The translations under genes were made by a program, and so were the position numbers. 64,000 nucleotides of DNA from the NCBI RefSeq assembly GCF_026410505.1, contig NZ_JAPMIU010000010.1, positions 62,001 to 126,000 of the forward strand, written 5' to 3'. Positions 42,452 through 53,320 of the stretch are shown here, piece after piece (within the stretch, counting starts at the first letter, position 1; the number at the start of each line of letters is the position of its first letter). Below the pieces are notes generated by a model. That model saw only the letters and a program-made list of their open reading frames with translations. It ran no database searches and was not told the DNA's origin. The DNA is from Frateuria hangzhouensis (GTDB taxonomy: Bacteria > Pseudomonadota > Gammaproteobacteria > Xanthomonadales > Rhodanobacteraceae).

Positions 42452-45400
42452 TCACTCCGCGTCGTGCTCGCGTGCCAACCACTTCCCGATCGGCGCCGGG
42501 CGCCCGAGCAGGTAGCCCTGGCCCAGCTCGCAGCCCATGTTCAGCAATGCCTGCCGCTGCGCCGGCGTCTCGATGCCCTCGGCGATCACCTGGATGCCCA
42601 GCGCGCGGGCCAGCGCCAGGATCGCGGCGACCACGGTGATGGCGGTGGTGTGTTCGTCCTCGCCCAACGCGTGCACGAACGCGCGGTCGATCTTGAGCAT
42701 GCGCAGCGGCAGCGAGTGCAGGTAGCTCAGCGAGGAATAGCCGGTGCCGAAATCGTCCAGCGCGGCGCCCACGCCGATCGCGCGCAGCCGCTCGAGCATG
42801 GCGCGTACTTGCTCGGGGTTGTCCAGCAGCGACCCTTCGGTGACCTCCACGATCAGCCGCCACGGCGGCAGCCCGGTGCGCTCCAGCAGCTGCACCAGGC
42901 GCGTGTCGAAGTCGCCGTGGCGCAGGTGCAGCGCCGAGACGTTGAAGGTCAGGAAGGTGTCTTCGTCCGCCAGTTGCAGGAAGCGCTCGCAGCCGCGTTC
43001 GAACAGCCGCCAGTCGATCGTTTCGATGTGCCCGCTGTCCTGCGCCACCTTCAGGAAATCGGCCGGCCCGAGCACGCCCAGTTCCGGGTGGTTCCAGCGC
43101 AGCAGCGCCTCGTAACCGACCACCGCGCCGTCCCCGAGCCGGCAGAACGGCTGCAGGTAGGGCTCGAACTCGTCGCGCTGCAGCGCCTGGCGCAGCTCGC
43201 CTTCCATGGTCAGCACGTCGATGACGTTCTTGGCCAGGGTCTCGTCGAACATCTCGTAACGATTGCGGCCCTGCTCCTTGGCGCGGTACAGCGCGATATC
43301 CGCATCACGCAGCACCTCGTCGGCGGTGGCGTAGGTGCTGTCGCCGATGGCGATGCCCATGCTGGCCGAAGGCGCCAGTTCGCGCCCGGCAACCTGCATC
43401 GGCACGCTCAGCACGTCGAGCACGCGCTGGGCCACCGCTACCGCGGCGGCGGGGATCTCCACGTCCTCCAGCAGGATCGCGAACTCGTCGCCGGACAGCC
43501 GCGCCACCACGTCCGGCTCGCGCACGCAGCCGTGCAGGCGGCGGGCGATCTCCTGCAGGAAGGCATCGCCGGCCAGGTGGCCGAGGCTGTCGTTGATGAC
43601 CTTGAAGCGGTCCACGTCCAGGTACAGCAGCGCGCAGCGCCGGCCCGGCTCGCGCTGCAGGATGCCCAGCACGCGTTCGAGCCGGTCGCGCAGGAAACCG
43701 CGGTTGGGCAGGCCGGTGAGCGCGTCATGCATCACCTCGTGGCGAAGCTGGTGCTGCACGCGCTCGCGCTCGGCGATCTCCTGGCGCAGCTCGGAGGTGC
43801 GCTCGGCCACGCGCAGCTCGAGTTCCGCGTAGGCGCGCTGCAGCGAGGCGGCGGCACGGCGGCGATGGATGCTGTTGGCGATCTGCAGGGCGGCGAAGGT
43901 GAGCAGCTCCTGGTCGGCCTGGTCGTAGTCGACGGAGGGTGTGTAGCTCTGCACGGTGACCAGGCCGATCACCTCCTCGTCGACCCGCAGCGGCACGCCC
44001 AGCCAGCACACCGCCGGGCGGCCCACGCGCACCAGGTCGATCTCGCCCTGCCCGGCCAGCGCCACGGTGTCCTCGAGGAAGGCCAGCAGCGGTTGCCCGG
44101 CGCGCAACACGTACTCGCTCAGGCCGCGCCCCAGCGGACGCTCCTGCGCCTTGCGCACGCCGGCGTCGACGTAATAGGGAAACACCAGGTTCTTGCGATC
44201 GTCCGAGATCAGCGCGATGAAGAAGTTCTCCGCGTTGATCAGCTCGCCGACCACCGCGTGCGTGCGCTGGTAGAACTCGCTTTCGTCGATGTCGGCGGTA
44301 GCCAGCTGCGCAAGATGGAACAGCGTGGCCTGCAGGCGTTCGGCGCGCTGGCGCTCGAGCACTTCCTGCTGCAGCCCGCGGTTGGCGGCGGCCAGTTCCC
44401 GCGTGCGCAGAAGCACGCGTTCCTCCAGCTCGTCCTTGCTCTGCTTGCGCTCCAGCGCGGTGAGCACGTGGTTGCCGACGAACTCGAGCAGCGCGCGATC
44501 GTCGTCGGAAAAACCGATGCCCGGCTGGTAGCTCTGCACCACCAGCGCGCCATGCGCCTGGCCATCGCGCAGCATCGGTACGCCGAGCCAGTCCACGCTG
44601 TCGGGGCCGGAGGGGGCGAAGGTGCCGCTGACCTGCTCGCGCAGCTGCTCGTGGCTGCCGCGCAGTGCCTTGCCGCCGGTCAGCAGGTGCCAGGTGAGCG
44701 AGTTGCGCAGGCTCTCCAGCGGCAGGTCTTCGCTGGTATCGGGGGCGTCGGTGTCCTTGGCGTCGGCGTAGTAGAGGAAACGGATCGTGTCCCGCTGCAG
44801 ATCGCGGCGCACGAGGAAGAAGTTCTCCGCGTACATCAGCGTGCAGATGATGTCGTGGATGCGCTTGAGCATGTCCGTCATGTCCAGCTCGGAACCGGAC
44901 AGGTCGGCGATGGCGAACAGCGCCCGCTGCAGCGCCTCGGAACGCACCAGCTGGGTGTGCGAATTCTCCAGCTCGGTCAGCTTCAGCACGCGCTGCAGAT
45001 GCGGCGCGGCCATCGCCAGGAACGGTTCGAGCTGCGCCTGCAGCGGCTCGCTGCGCTGCTCGCATTCCAGTTCCAGCAGCAGCATCGCGTGATCGGGCGG
45101 CACCAGCCGCACCACCAGCTGGCAGCCTTCCCGGGCCACGTCGTACGCGGTGCCGGCCAGCAGATCCTGGGCGCGATCGATGCGCTCCGGGTCCGGCGCC
45201 CGGTCGCTTCCGCTGTAGGCCCATGGCCGGCCACTGCTGGACCAGACCACCGCGGCGTCGCGGCAGCCGGCAAGCGACTGGGCGAACGCGGCGATCACCG
45301 CGGCGACGCCGGCCGGCGTGGCCGCATCGACCAGCCGGGCCAGCCAGGCGGCCTGATCGTGCCGGAACGGCTGCAGGGGCGTGGCGCGGGGCAGGTTCAT
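42452..45400 (-). CDS. Cytoplasmic GAF-GAF-GGDEF-EAL cyclic-di-GMP protein
   Basis: 982 aa, no TM helix. Order: N-terminal ~150 residues of unclear fold, GAF 1 (~155-325; FFLVRRDLQRDTIRFLYYAD), a coiled linker (LLRTRELAAANRGLQQEVLE), GAF 2 (~370-530), a second coil, GGDEF (~555-715) with SGDEF, and EAL (~725-975). The EAL domain has YEALLRW, NVSALHL, EVTEGSLL, DDFGTGYSSLSYL and AEGIETPAQ, so the phosphodiesterase residues look intact; SGDEF is an accepted active variant. It probably tunes cyclic-di-GMP in response to ligands bound by the GAF domains. It diverges from dinG across a 214-nt gap. Confidence 0.92.
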   Translation of the reverse strand: MNLPRATPLQPFRHDQAAWLARLVDAATPAGVAAVIAAFAQSLAGCRDAAVVWSSSGRPWAYSGSDRAPDPERIDRAQDLLAGTAYDVAREGCQLVVRLVPPDHAMLLLELECEQRSEPLQAQLEPFLAMAAPHLQRVLKLTELENSHTQLVRSEALQRALFAIADLSGSELDMTDMLKRIHDIICTLMYAENFFLVRRDLQRDTIRFLYYADAKDTDAPDTSEDLPLESLRNSLTWHLLTGGKALRGSHEQLREQVSGTFAPSGPDSVDWLGVPMLRDGQAHGALVVQSYQPGIGFSDDDRALLEFVGNHVLTALERKQSKDELEERVLLRTRELAAANRGLQQEVLERQRAERLQATLFHLAQLATADIDESEFYQRTHAVVGELINAENFFIALISDDRKNLVFPYYVDAGVRKAQERPLGRGLSEYVLRAGQPLLAFLEDTVALAGQGEIDLVRVGRPAVCWLGVPLRVDEEVIGLVTVQSYTPSVDYDQADQELLTFAALQIANSIHRRRAAASLQRAYAELELRVAERTSELRQEIAERERVQHQLRHEVMHDALTGLPNRGFLRDRLERVLGILQREPGRRCALLYLDVDRFKVINDSLGHLAGDAFLQEIARRLHGCVREPDVVARLSGDEFAILLEDVEIPAAAVAVAQRVLDVLSVPMQVAGRELAPSASMGIAIGDSTYATADEVLRDADIALYRAKEQGRNRYEMFDETLAKNVIDVLTMEGELRQALQRDEFEPYLQPFCRLGDGAVVGYEALLRWNHPELGVLGPADFLKVAQDSGHIETIDWRLFERGCERFLQLADEDTFLTFNVSALHLRHGDFDTRLVQLLERTGLPPWRLIVEVTEGSLLDNPEQVRAMLERLRAIGVGAALDDFGTGYSSLSYLHSLPLRMLKIDRAFVHALGEDEHTTAITVVAAILALARALGIQVIAEGIETPAQRQALLNMGCELGQGYLLGRPAPIGKWLAREHDAE

Positions 45401-45602
45401 GCGCGCGCTCCGTGTCGACCCGACCGCTTGCCGTGGCAAGCGATCCGGCCATGCGCCCACGCATGGCAACAGCGCCGTTTCATGGAATTGCCGTTTCCCC
45501 CTTCCCGCCAGCCTGATGCTTACCACAAGATCGACCGGAACGAACCTATCTTTAGCCGCGTGCACGCCGCGCAAGCAGCCGGCGGCAGCCTTCCCCCCGG
45601 GC

Positions 45603-45608
45603 TAGAAT
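45603..45608 (+). promoter_or_regulatory. Candidate -10 of dinG, leaderless geometry
   Basis: TAGAAT ends exactly 6 nt before the ATG, no Shine-Dalgarno sequence. The rest of the 45401-45614 gap shows no gene and no obvious LexA palindrome. Confidence 0.45.
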
Positions 45609-45614
45609 CGCACG

Positions 45615-47720
45615 ATGCTCACCGATGCCACCAAGGACGCGATCCGCGCCGCCTACGCGCGCCTGAAGGAAGGCCTGCCCGGCTTCCGCCCCCGCGCCGC
45701 GCAGGGGCGGATGATCGCCGAAGTGGCCAAGGCGCTGGCCAGCGAAGGCGGCGCGGCCGCGATCGAGGCCCCCACCGGCACCGGCAAGTCGATGGCCTAC
45801 CTGATCGCCGGCATGGAGGTGGCCCGCGCACAGAAGAAAAAACTGCTGATCGCCACCGCCACGGTGGCGCTGCAGGAACAGCTGGTCGAGCGCGACATCC
45901 CGCTGTACCTGAAGCTTTCCGGGCACGAGGTCAAGGTGGCGCTGGCCAAGGGCCGCGGCCGCTACCTGTGCCCGCGCAACCTGGCGATGGCGCGCCAGAG
46001 CATGGGTGCGGAGGCCAGCCAGCTCGGCCTGGGTTTCGACGCGGATTTGGCGTTGTGGTCCCGGCCGCCGGCCGAACGCGACAAGCAGGCGCTGGCCAAG
46101 CTGGCCGGCGCGTTCGAGCGCAGCGAGTGGAACGGCGACATGGACGCCGCGCCCGAGCCGGTCGGCGACCTGCTGCGGCCGATGCTCACCACCAGCGCGG
46201 GCGGCTGCACCGGGCGCAAGTGCGTCCATTTCATGAATTGCCCGTTCTTCGCCGCGCGCCGCGCCGTGGCCGATGCCGAACTGATCGTGGCCAACCAGGA
46301 CCTGGTGCTGGCCGACCTGACCATGCCCGGCGAGGACGAGGGTTGGGGCGGCGTGATCCTGCCCAAGCCGGCCGAGACGGTGTACGTGTTCGACGAGGCG
46401 CACCACGTGCCGGCCAAGGCGATCGACCGCGGCGCCGCCGAGGTCTACCTGGGCGCCAGCGTGCGCCAGTTGAGCCGCCTGGCGCGCCAGGTCCACGCGG
46501 CCTACTCGCTGACCGACAAGGAATCGCTGGGCAAGCTCGCCCTCGATGCGGGCGATGCCAGACTGCAGGAACTGAGCGACGGGCTGGAAGAGCTGGAAAA
46601 GGCGATCCGCCTGGCCTGGCTGCCCGATCCGGGCGAGAAGGAGCCGATCTACCGCGGCTCGCTCGGCCAGTTGCCGGAGGACTGGGTGATGCAGGCGCAG
46701 GCACTGCACCTGCAGACCGCCGAGATCCAGCGCTGGCTCACCGCCGTACGCCGCGCGGTGGTGGAAATGACCGACGGCGGCCCGACCCAGGAGGCGCTCT
46801 CGCGCGAGCTGGGCATGGCGCTGGAGCGACTCGACCGGCAGGAACGCACCTGGCGCGCCTGGGCCGGCGAGGACGCCGACAACGCGCCGCCGCTGGCGCG
46901 CTGGGTGACCCTGGCCGGCGACCAGCAGCTGGTCTGCCACGCCTCCTCCGTCTCCGCCGGCGGCTTGCTGCGCCACGTGCTGTGGGGCAACGCCAGCGGC
47001 GTGGTGCTGACCTCGGCCACCTTGAGCGCGGGCGGCAACTTCCGCGGTTACGCCGATGCGGTCGGACTGCCGAACGAGGCCGTCACGCTGAGCCTGCCCT
47101 CGCCGTTCGACCTGGGCCGGCAGGCGCGTCTGGAGGTGCCGGCGATCGACGCGCTGCCCGAGGCACGCGAAGCGCACGCGCAGGCGATCTGCGACTGGCT
47201 GGCCGGGTCGCTGGACTGGAGTGCCGGCAACCTGGTGCTGTTCACCTCGCGCGCCAAGCTCGACCGCGTGCTGCAGCGCCTGCCGATCGACAAGGTGCGC
47301 AAGGTGCGCGCGCAGGGTTCGCTGGGCAAGGCGCAGTTGATCGCCGAACACATCGCCGACATCGAGGCGGGCAAGGGCAGCACGCTGTTCGGCCTGGCCT
47401 CCTTCGGCGAGGGCCTGGACCTGCCCGGCAAGCTGTGCGAGACGGTGGTGATCACGCAGCTGCCGTTCGCGGTGCCGACCGATCCGGTGGGCGCAACCTA
47501 TGCCGAATGGCTCGAATCACGCGGGCGCAACCCGTTCCTCGAGGTCAGCATTCCGGAGGCCACGCGGCTGCTCACGCAGTACTGCGGCCGCCTGATCCGC
47601 AGCGAGACCGATCGCGGACGCATCGTGCTGCTGGACCGGCGCGTGGTGACCAAGCGCTACGGCGCGGGCATGCTGCGCGCGCTGCCGCCGTTCGAGCGGG
47701 TGATCGAACACGTCGCGTAG
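45615..47720 (+). CDS. dinG: ATP-dependent DNA helicase DinG
   Basis: 701 aa, XPD-like superfamily 2 helicase. Walker A is EAPTGTGKSMAYL (K58), and the DEAH box is in VYVFDEAHHVPA. Candidate Fe-S cysteines occur in GRYLCPRN and in GGCTGRKCVHFMNCPFF. C-terminal motif VI is YCGRLIRSETDRGRIVLLDR. It unwinds DNA-RNA and forked structures. The start at MLTDATKD agrees with the family. Confidence 0.95.
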   Translation: MLTDATKDAIRAAYARLKEGLPGFRPRAAQGRMIAEVAKALASEGGAAAIEAPTGTGKSMAYLIAGMEVARAQKKKLLIATATVALQEQLVERDIPLYLKLSGHEVKVALAKGRGRYLCPRNLAMARQSMGAEASQLGLGFDADLALWSRPPAERDKQALAKLAGAFERSEWNGDMDAAPEPVGDLLRPMLTTSAGGCTGRKCVHFMNCPFFAARRAVADAELIVANQDLVLADLTMPGEDEGWGGVILPKPAETVYVFDEAHHVPAKAIDRGAAEVYLGASVRQLSRLARQVHAAYSLTDKESLGKLALDAGDARLQELSDGLEELEKAIRLAWLPDPGEKEPIYRGSLGQLPEDWVMQAQALHLQTAEIQRWLTAVRRAVVEMTDGGPTQEALSRELGMALERLDRQERTWRAWAGEDADNAPPLARWVTLAGDQQLVCHASSVSAGGLLRHVLWGNASGVVLTSATLSAGGNFRGYADAVGLPNEAVTLSLPSPFDLGRQARLEVPAIDALPEAREAHAQAICDWLAGSLDWSAGNLVLFTSRAKLDRVLQRLPIDKVRKVRAQGSLGKAQLIAEHIADIEAGKGSTLFGLASFGEGLDLPGKLCETVVITQLPFAVPTDPVGATYAEWLESRGRNPFLEVSIPEATRLLTQYCGRLIRSETDRGRIVLLDRRVVTKRYGAGMLRALPPFERVIEHVA

Positions 47721-48049
47721 GGTGGGCCTCACCTCATCGGACCGGGTTCCTGCGCCCCCCGGACAGGGTACGCCCGATGGGAGCAGAGCTGGCCGCTCGC
47801 AGGGCGGCGGTCTGGCTACGCACCCCTTCGACTTCGCTCCGCTACGCTCGGGGCGAACGGCTGGTTTTCAAAATCGCTTCGCCATGTCCAGGGCGCACGG
47901 CTGGTTTTCAGAATCGCTTCGCCAAGTCCAGGACGCACGGCTGTTTTTCAGATTCGCTTGGCCATGTTCAAGGGCGAATCTTTTCCAGAACCGATCATGC
48001 CGAGCGTAGGCGCGTAACGCCGAAGCGAAGCACCTGCCGCGAGCCGATG
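47721..48049. other. Intergenic region with degraded REP and tandem repeats
   Basis: A degenerate family-1 half (GTAGGGTGGGCCTCACC) overlaps the dinG stop. Next come GC-rich bases with CTTCGACTTCGCTCCGCTAC, the 40-bp tandem repeat (47851-47986), and GAGCGTAGGCGCGTAACGCC with CGAAGCGAAGC, which mirrors part of the upstream stretch. No gene is supported here. Confidence 0.6.
47851..47986. repeat. 40-bp tandem repeat, three copies plus partial fourth
   Basis: Units at 47851-47890, 47891-47930 and 47931-47970 are exactly 40 bp each and ~85-95% alike (GGGCGCACGGCTGGTTTTCA + GAATCGCTTCGCCAAGTCCA). A partial unit follows to ~47986. Each unit has GGCGAA near its start and TTCGCC near its end, an inverted pair. 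Confidence 0.85.
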
Positions 48050-48071
48050 GTGGGCTGAAGCCCACTCTACA
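48050..48071. repeat. REP, family 1, single copy at the hutD promoter
   Basis: GGTGGGCTGAAGCCCACTCT-AC; its last bases form the TAC of a TACAAT hexamer. Confidence 0.85.
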
Positions 48072-48074
48072 ATG
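48069..48074 (+). promoter_or_regulatory. Candidate -10 of hutD-like gene, partly REP-derived
   Basis: TACAAT starts inside the REP copy at 48050-48071 and lies 25 nt before the GTG start; GAGG in between could be the ribosome-binding site. Confidence 0.45.
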
Positions 48075-48099
48075 GCGGTTTCAGCCGTCGAGGCCTGCC

Positions 48100-48666
48100 G
48101 TGTCCGATCCGATCCTGAACCTGCGCGACTGCCCCGCGCGCTCCTGGAAAAACGGCCAGGGTCGCACCCGCGAGCTGGCCGTGGACCCGCCCGGCGCCGG
48201 CATGGACGACTTCCTGTGGCGCGTCAGCGTGGCCGAGGTCGACAGCGCCGCGCCGTTCTCCGCCTTTCCCGGCATCGACCGCACCATCGTGCTGCTCGAT
48301 GGCGCCGGCTTCGCCATGGCGCTGGGTGATGGCCGCACGCACGCGCTGACCGAGCCGTTCGCGCCGTTCGCCTTTCCGGGCGAGGCGCAGGTGGCCGTGA
48401 CGCTGGCCGGCGGCGCCACCCGTGACTTCAACCTGATGGTCCGCCGCCAGCGCGCGCGCGGGAAGGTGTCGGTATGGCGCGATCCGGCCGACGTCGTGCC
48501 GGGTCCGCACACCGTGCTGCTGTATTGCGCGCAGGGCCGGCTGCAGCTGGACGATCTTGTGCTGGAGCCAGGCGACGCCTGGCGGCACCCGACCGCGGCG
48601 CCGGTACGCGCGACGCTGGCGCCGGGAAGCGCGGTGCTGGCGGTGGACGTGGCATCCTGCGGCTGA
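48100..48666 (+). CDS. HutD/Ves family cupin-like protein
   Basis: 188 aa from a GTG. Family stretches: SWKNGQGRTRELAVDPPGA, LWRVSVAEVDSAAPFSAFPG (the HutD signature), RDFNLMVRR. It is a bicupin fold linked in other bacteria with histidine utilisation or cold stress. No hut genes are adjacent here. Confidence 0.88.
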   Translation: MSDPILNLRDCPARSWKNGQGRTRELAVDPPGAGMDDFLWRVSVAEVDSAAPFSAFPGIDRTIVLLDGAGFAMALGDGRTHALTEPFAPFAFPGEAQVAVTLAGGATRDFNLMVRRQRARGKVSVWRDPADVVPGPHTVLLYCAQGRLQLDDLVLEPGDAWRHPTAAPVRATLAPGSAVLAVDVASCG

Positions 48667-48751
48667 GCCGGCCCGCCGCGATCGCTCCATCCGTCACGGC
48701 GCATCGCCGACGCCCGCCTATCATGCGCGTTCCGCTCCAAGGAGAAGCACG

Positions 48752-49339
48752 ATGCAGCTCATGATCATCGGCCTGTTCGTCTTCCTCGGCGTACACGTGC
48801 TGCCCCTGGTCTTCCCGCGCTGGCGCCAGCGGCAGATCGACCGCTTCGGCGAGCGGACCTGGAAGGGACTGTTCGCGCTGGTGGCGCTGGCCGGCCTGGT
48901 GCTCATCTGCTGGGGTTTCGGCCGGGCGCGGGACCTGCCGCTGGTGCTGTACGCGCCGCCGCCGTCGATGGACCACCTCAATGCGCTGTTCACCCTGGTC
49001 GCCTTCGTGCTGGTGGCCGCGGCCTACGTGCCGCGCAACCACATCAAGGCGGCGCTGGGGCAGCCGATGCTGCTGGGTGTGCTGGTGTGGGCTTCCGGCC
49101 ACCTGCTGGCCACCGGCATGCTGTACGACGTGGTGCTGTTCGGCGCGTTCCTGTCGTGGTCGCTGCCGATGGCGGTCTGGCTGCGCCAGCGCGATCGACT
49201 GACCGGCGTTCGCTATGCGGCCGGCACGCTGCGTGGGGACCTGCTGGCGGTGGTGATCGGCGTGGTTGCCTGGGCGATCTTCGCGTTCTGGCTGCACCGC
49301 TGGCTGATCGGCGTCGATCCGATGGCGGGCATGCACTGA
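48752..49339 (+). CDS. NnrU family membrane protein
   Basis: 195 aa with five to six TM helices. Family stretches: LGVHVLPLVFPRWRQRQIDR near the start and HIKAALGQPMLLGVLVWASG in the middle, as in NnrU proteins first noted in denitrification clusters. No denitrification genes are nearby. The start follows AAGGAGA at ideal distance. Confidence 0.87.
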   Translation: MQLMIIGLFVFLGVHVLPLVFPRWRQRQIDRFGERTWKGLFALVALAGLVLICWGFGRARDLPLVLYAPPPSMDHLNALFTLVAFVLVAAAYVPRNHIKAALGQPMLLGVLVWASGHLLATGMLYDVVLFGAFLSWSLPMAVWLRQRDRLTGVRYAAGTLRGDLLAVVIGVVAWAIFAFWLHRWLIGVDPMAGMH

Positions 49340-49426
49340 CGCATCCCGGGGGATGCCGCCAGTCATCTACGCGGCAGCGCGCGCCCGCGCTAAAGTCGGC
49401 TCTTCCCCACCGTCGGAGGACCGCTC

Positions 49427-49624
49427 ATGGTCGGTTTCCTGCTCTGGTTGCTGCTGCTGGTGTTCTGCTGGCCGCTGGCGTTGCTGGCGCTGGTGCTTTA
49501 TCCGGTGGTCTGGCTGATCGCGTTGCCGTTCCGGCTGGTGGGCATCACGCTGCACGCGGTGTTTGCCTTCCTCGGCGCACTGCTGATGCTGCCGGCGCGG
49601 GTGCTGCGCGGTCGCCCGGCCTGA
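49427..49624 (+). CDS. Small membrane protein
   Basis: 65 aa, almost wholly hydrophobic (two helices, about 4-28 and 30-58), ending in RVLRGRPA. The stop and the next gene's start share one base (TGATG), so it is coupled to the DUF938 methyltransferase. A GGAGG ribosome-binding site precedes the ATG. Function unknown. Confidence 0.65.
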   Translation: MVGFLLWLLLLVFCWPLALLALVLYPVVWLIALPFRLVGITLHAVFAFLGALLMLPARVLRGRPA

Positions 49625-50274
49625 TGGCGGACAAGCCGTTTGCGCCTGCCTGCGAACGCAACCGCGAACCGATCCTGGCGGTGCTGCGCGCGGCCTTTGC
49701 GCGATGCACGCGGGTGCTGGAGATCGGCAGCGGCACCGGCCAGCATGCGGTGCACTTCGCCTCCGCGATGCCGTGGTTGACCTGGCAGTGTTCCGACCGC
49801 GCCGCGCACCTGCCCGGTATCCGCGCCTGGCTGGACGATGCCGCTTTGCCCAACACCCTTCCGCCGATCGAGCTCGACGTGACCGGCGATTGGCCATCCG
49901 CGCGCTACGACGCGGTGTTCAGCGCGAACACGCTGCACATCATGGGCTGGTCGGAGGTGGAGCGCCTGTTCGCGCACCTGCCGCAGGCCACCACCGACGA
50001 TGCCGTGCTGGCCATCTACGGTCCTTTCAACCGCGGCGGCCGCTTCACCAGCGACAGCAATGCCGCCTTCGATCGTTCGCTCAAATCGCGCGATCCGCGC
50101 ATGGGCCTGCGCGACGCCGAAGCGGTGGATGCGCTGGCGCGTGGTGCCGGCTTCGTGTTGCGCGAGGATCACGCGCTGCCGGCCCACAACCACTGCCGCG
50201 TGTGGCATCGCGATACCGGCGCCGGCAAACCGGACGCGGCGCGATCGCAGGACCCGCGCGTGGCTGCCGCTTGA
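49624..50274 (+). CDS. DUF938 family SAM-dependent methyltransferase-like protein
   Basis: 216 aa. SAM-binding loop VLEIGSGTGQHAVHFASAMP and family motifs NTLHIMGWSEVERLF and AIYGPFNRGGRFTSDSN match DUF938. The substrate is unknown. The gene is coupled to the small membrane protein by a TGATG overlap. Confidence 0.9.
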   Translation: MADKPFAPACERNREPILAVLRAAFARCTRVLEIGSGTGQHAVHFASAMPWLTWQCSDRAAHLPGIRAWLDDAALPNTLPPIELDVTGDWPSARYDAVFSANTLHIMGWSEVERLFAHLPQATTDDAVLAIYGPFNRGGRFTSDSNAAFDRSLKSRDPRMGLRDAEAVDALARGAGFVLREDHALPAHNHCRVWHRDTGAGKPDAARSQDPRVAAA

Positions 50275-50335
50275 CGCCGGATTGATCGTCGCGCGTGCTT
50301 ACATGAGGCCACCCTCGTTCACCCAGGGAGGCAGC

Positions 50336-50884
50336 ATGCAGCGGCACACAGGCAAGCAGTCGGGCCAGCGCGGGCCGCGCGCCAGCGGTACCGCGACGCG
50401 CGGCGTCGTGGAAGCCGTGCCGTGGCTGGACCTGGACCGCTACGTGGGCCGTTGGCATGGGATGGCCTGGTTGCCGTTGCCCTTCCAGCGCCGTTGCGCG
50501 GGAGAGCTCATGCTGGAGTACACGCCGCGGGACGATGGCCTGATCGCGGTCGACAGTGCCTGCGTCGACATGGACGGACAGCCCAGCCAGGCGCACGGCG
50601 TGCTGCGCCAGCCCGAGCCGTTGCGGGAACCGGCGCGGCTGCAGTTGCGCTTCGCACCGGCCTGGCTGGACCGGCTGCGCTTCGTCTGGAGCGAGCATTG
50701 GGTGATCGGGCTGGACCGGGACTATCGCTGGGCCGTGGTCGGCGAGCCGCGCCGACGCCACCTGTGGATACTCAGCCGCGAAGTGCGCATGGACTACCAC
50801 CTGTTCGAGGAACTCAAGGCGATCCCCCGCCGCATGGGCTACGACCTGGCGCCGCTGATCGCGGGACGGCGCCGCACCGATTAA
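50336..50884 (+). CDS. Blc-type lipocalin without signal peptide
   Basis: 182 aa. The lipocalin GxW motif is RYVGRWHGMAWLPLPFQRRC and the third motif is IGLDRDYRWAVVGEPRRRHL followed by WILSRE, as in Blc. Unlike Blc there is no lipoprotein signal, only a polar ~30-residue leader, so it is predicted cytoplasmic unless a different start is used. It may bind fatty acids or lysophospholipids. GGGAGG lies 5 nt upstream. Confidence 0.83.
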   Translation: MQRHTGKQSGQRGPRASGTATRGVVEAVPWLDLDRYVGRWHGMAWLPLPFQRRCAGELMLEYTPRDDGLIAVDSACVDMDGQPSQAHGVLRQPEPLREPARLQLRFAPAWLDRLRFVWSEHWVIGLDRDYRWAVVGEPRRRHLWILSREVRMDYHLFEELKAIPRRMGYDLAPLIAGRRRTD

Positions 50885-50954
50885 GCGCACGTTGCATTTT
50901 TGTCGCGGCGCGTCAGGATGGCCACGCATCCCCGGCCTGGAACGACTGCATAAC

Positions 50955-51353
50955 GTGCGCGCCATCGATACCCTCACGCCCTGCCCCTGCGGCAACACCG
51001 CCGGCTACGCGCACTGCTGCGGGCCGCTGCACGAAGGCACGCCCGCGCCAAGCGCCGAGGCGCTGATGCGCTCGCGCTACAGCGCCTACGTGCTCAAGCG
51101 CGAGGACTATCTGCTGGATACCTGGCACCCCAGCACGCGCCCGGCGCACCTGAAACTGGCCGCGCAGCAACCGGCACCGAGCTGGCTCGGGCTGTCCGTG
51201 AAGCGTCACGAGGGCGGCGCCGGGGAAGCGGTGGTGGAGTTCGTCGCCCGCCTGCGCTACGGCGGCGGGCGCGCGCAGCGGATGCACGAAGTCAGCCGGT
51301 TCCTGCGCGAGGACGGGCGCTGGTATTACGTGGATGGGGAAATCCTCGCCTAG
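50955..51353 (+). CDS. YchJ family SEC-C motif protein
   Basis: 132 aa from a GTG. The N-terminal SEC-C zinc motif PCPCGNTAGYAHCCGPLHEG, the stretch SAEALMRSRYSAYVLKREDY LLDTWHPSTRP and an NTF2-like C-terminal part (FVARLRYGG; HEVSRFLREDGRWYYVDG) match YchJ over its length. Function is unknown; SEC-C motifs bind Zn2+ and sometimes ribosomes. An upstream TTG would add 21 residues of no family likeness. Confidence 0.88.
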   Translation: MRAIDTLTPCPCGNTAGYAHCCGPLHEGTPAPSAEALMRSRYSAYVLKREDYLLDTWHPSTRPAHLKLAAQQPAPSWLGLSVKRHEGGAGEAVVEFVARLRYGGGRAQRMHEVSRFLREDGRWYYVDGEILA

Positions 51354-51440
51354 GGAAGCGCGGACCCGGTTCCCTGGTGCGGGCGACAACCTTGGTGGAG
51401 CGCATTGATGTGCGACCTTCATCGGCGCCCCGGCATCGCG

Positions 51441-51464
51441 GTCGCGCACAGGTGCGCTCCGACA
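51441..51464. repeat. Family-2 variant palindrome
   Basis: GTCGCGCACAGGTGCGCTCC-GACA between convergent ychJ and ligB genes. Confidence 0.75.
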
Positions 51465-51480
51465 AGTGTTCCGGGCAGTT

Positions 51481-53320
<1,840 letters not shown>

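Noticed and set aside
47851-47970. Possible CRISPR array
   Set aside because: The 40-bp units are contiguous, with no unique spacers between them and no cas genes nearby.
41039-48058. A 2339-codon open frame on the plus strand
   Set aside because: It is a shadow of the FAD dehydrogenase, the antisense of the GGDEF-EAL gene and a shadow of dinG, caused by high GC at third positions. The translation is Arg/Ala/Gly-rich with no domains.
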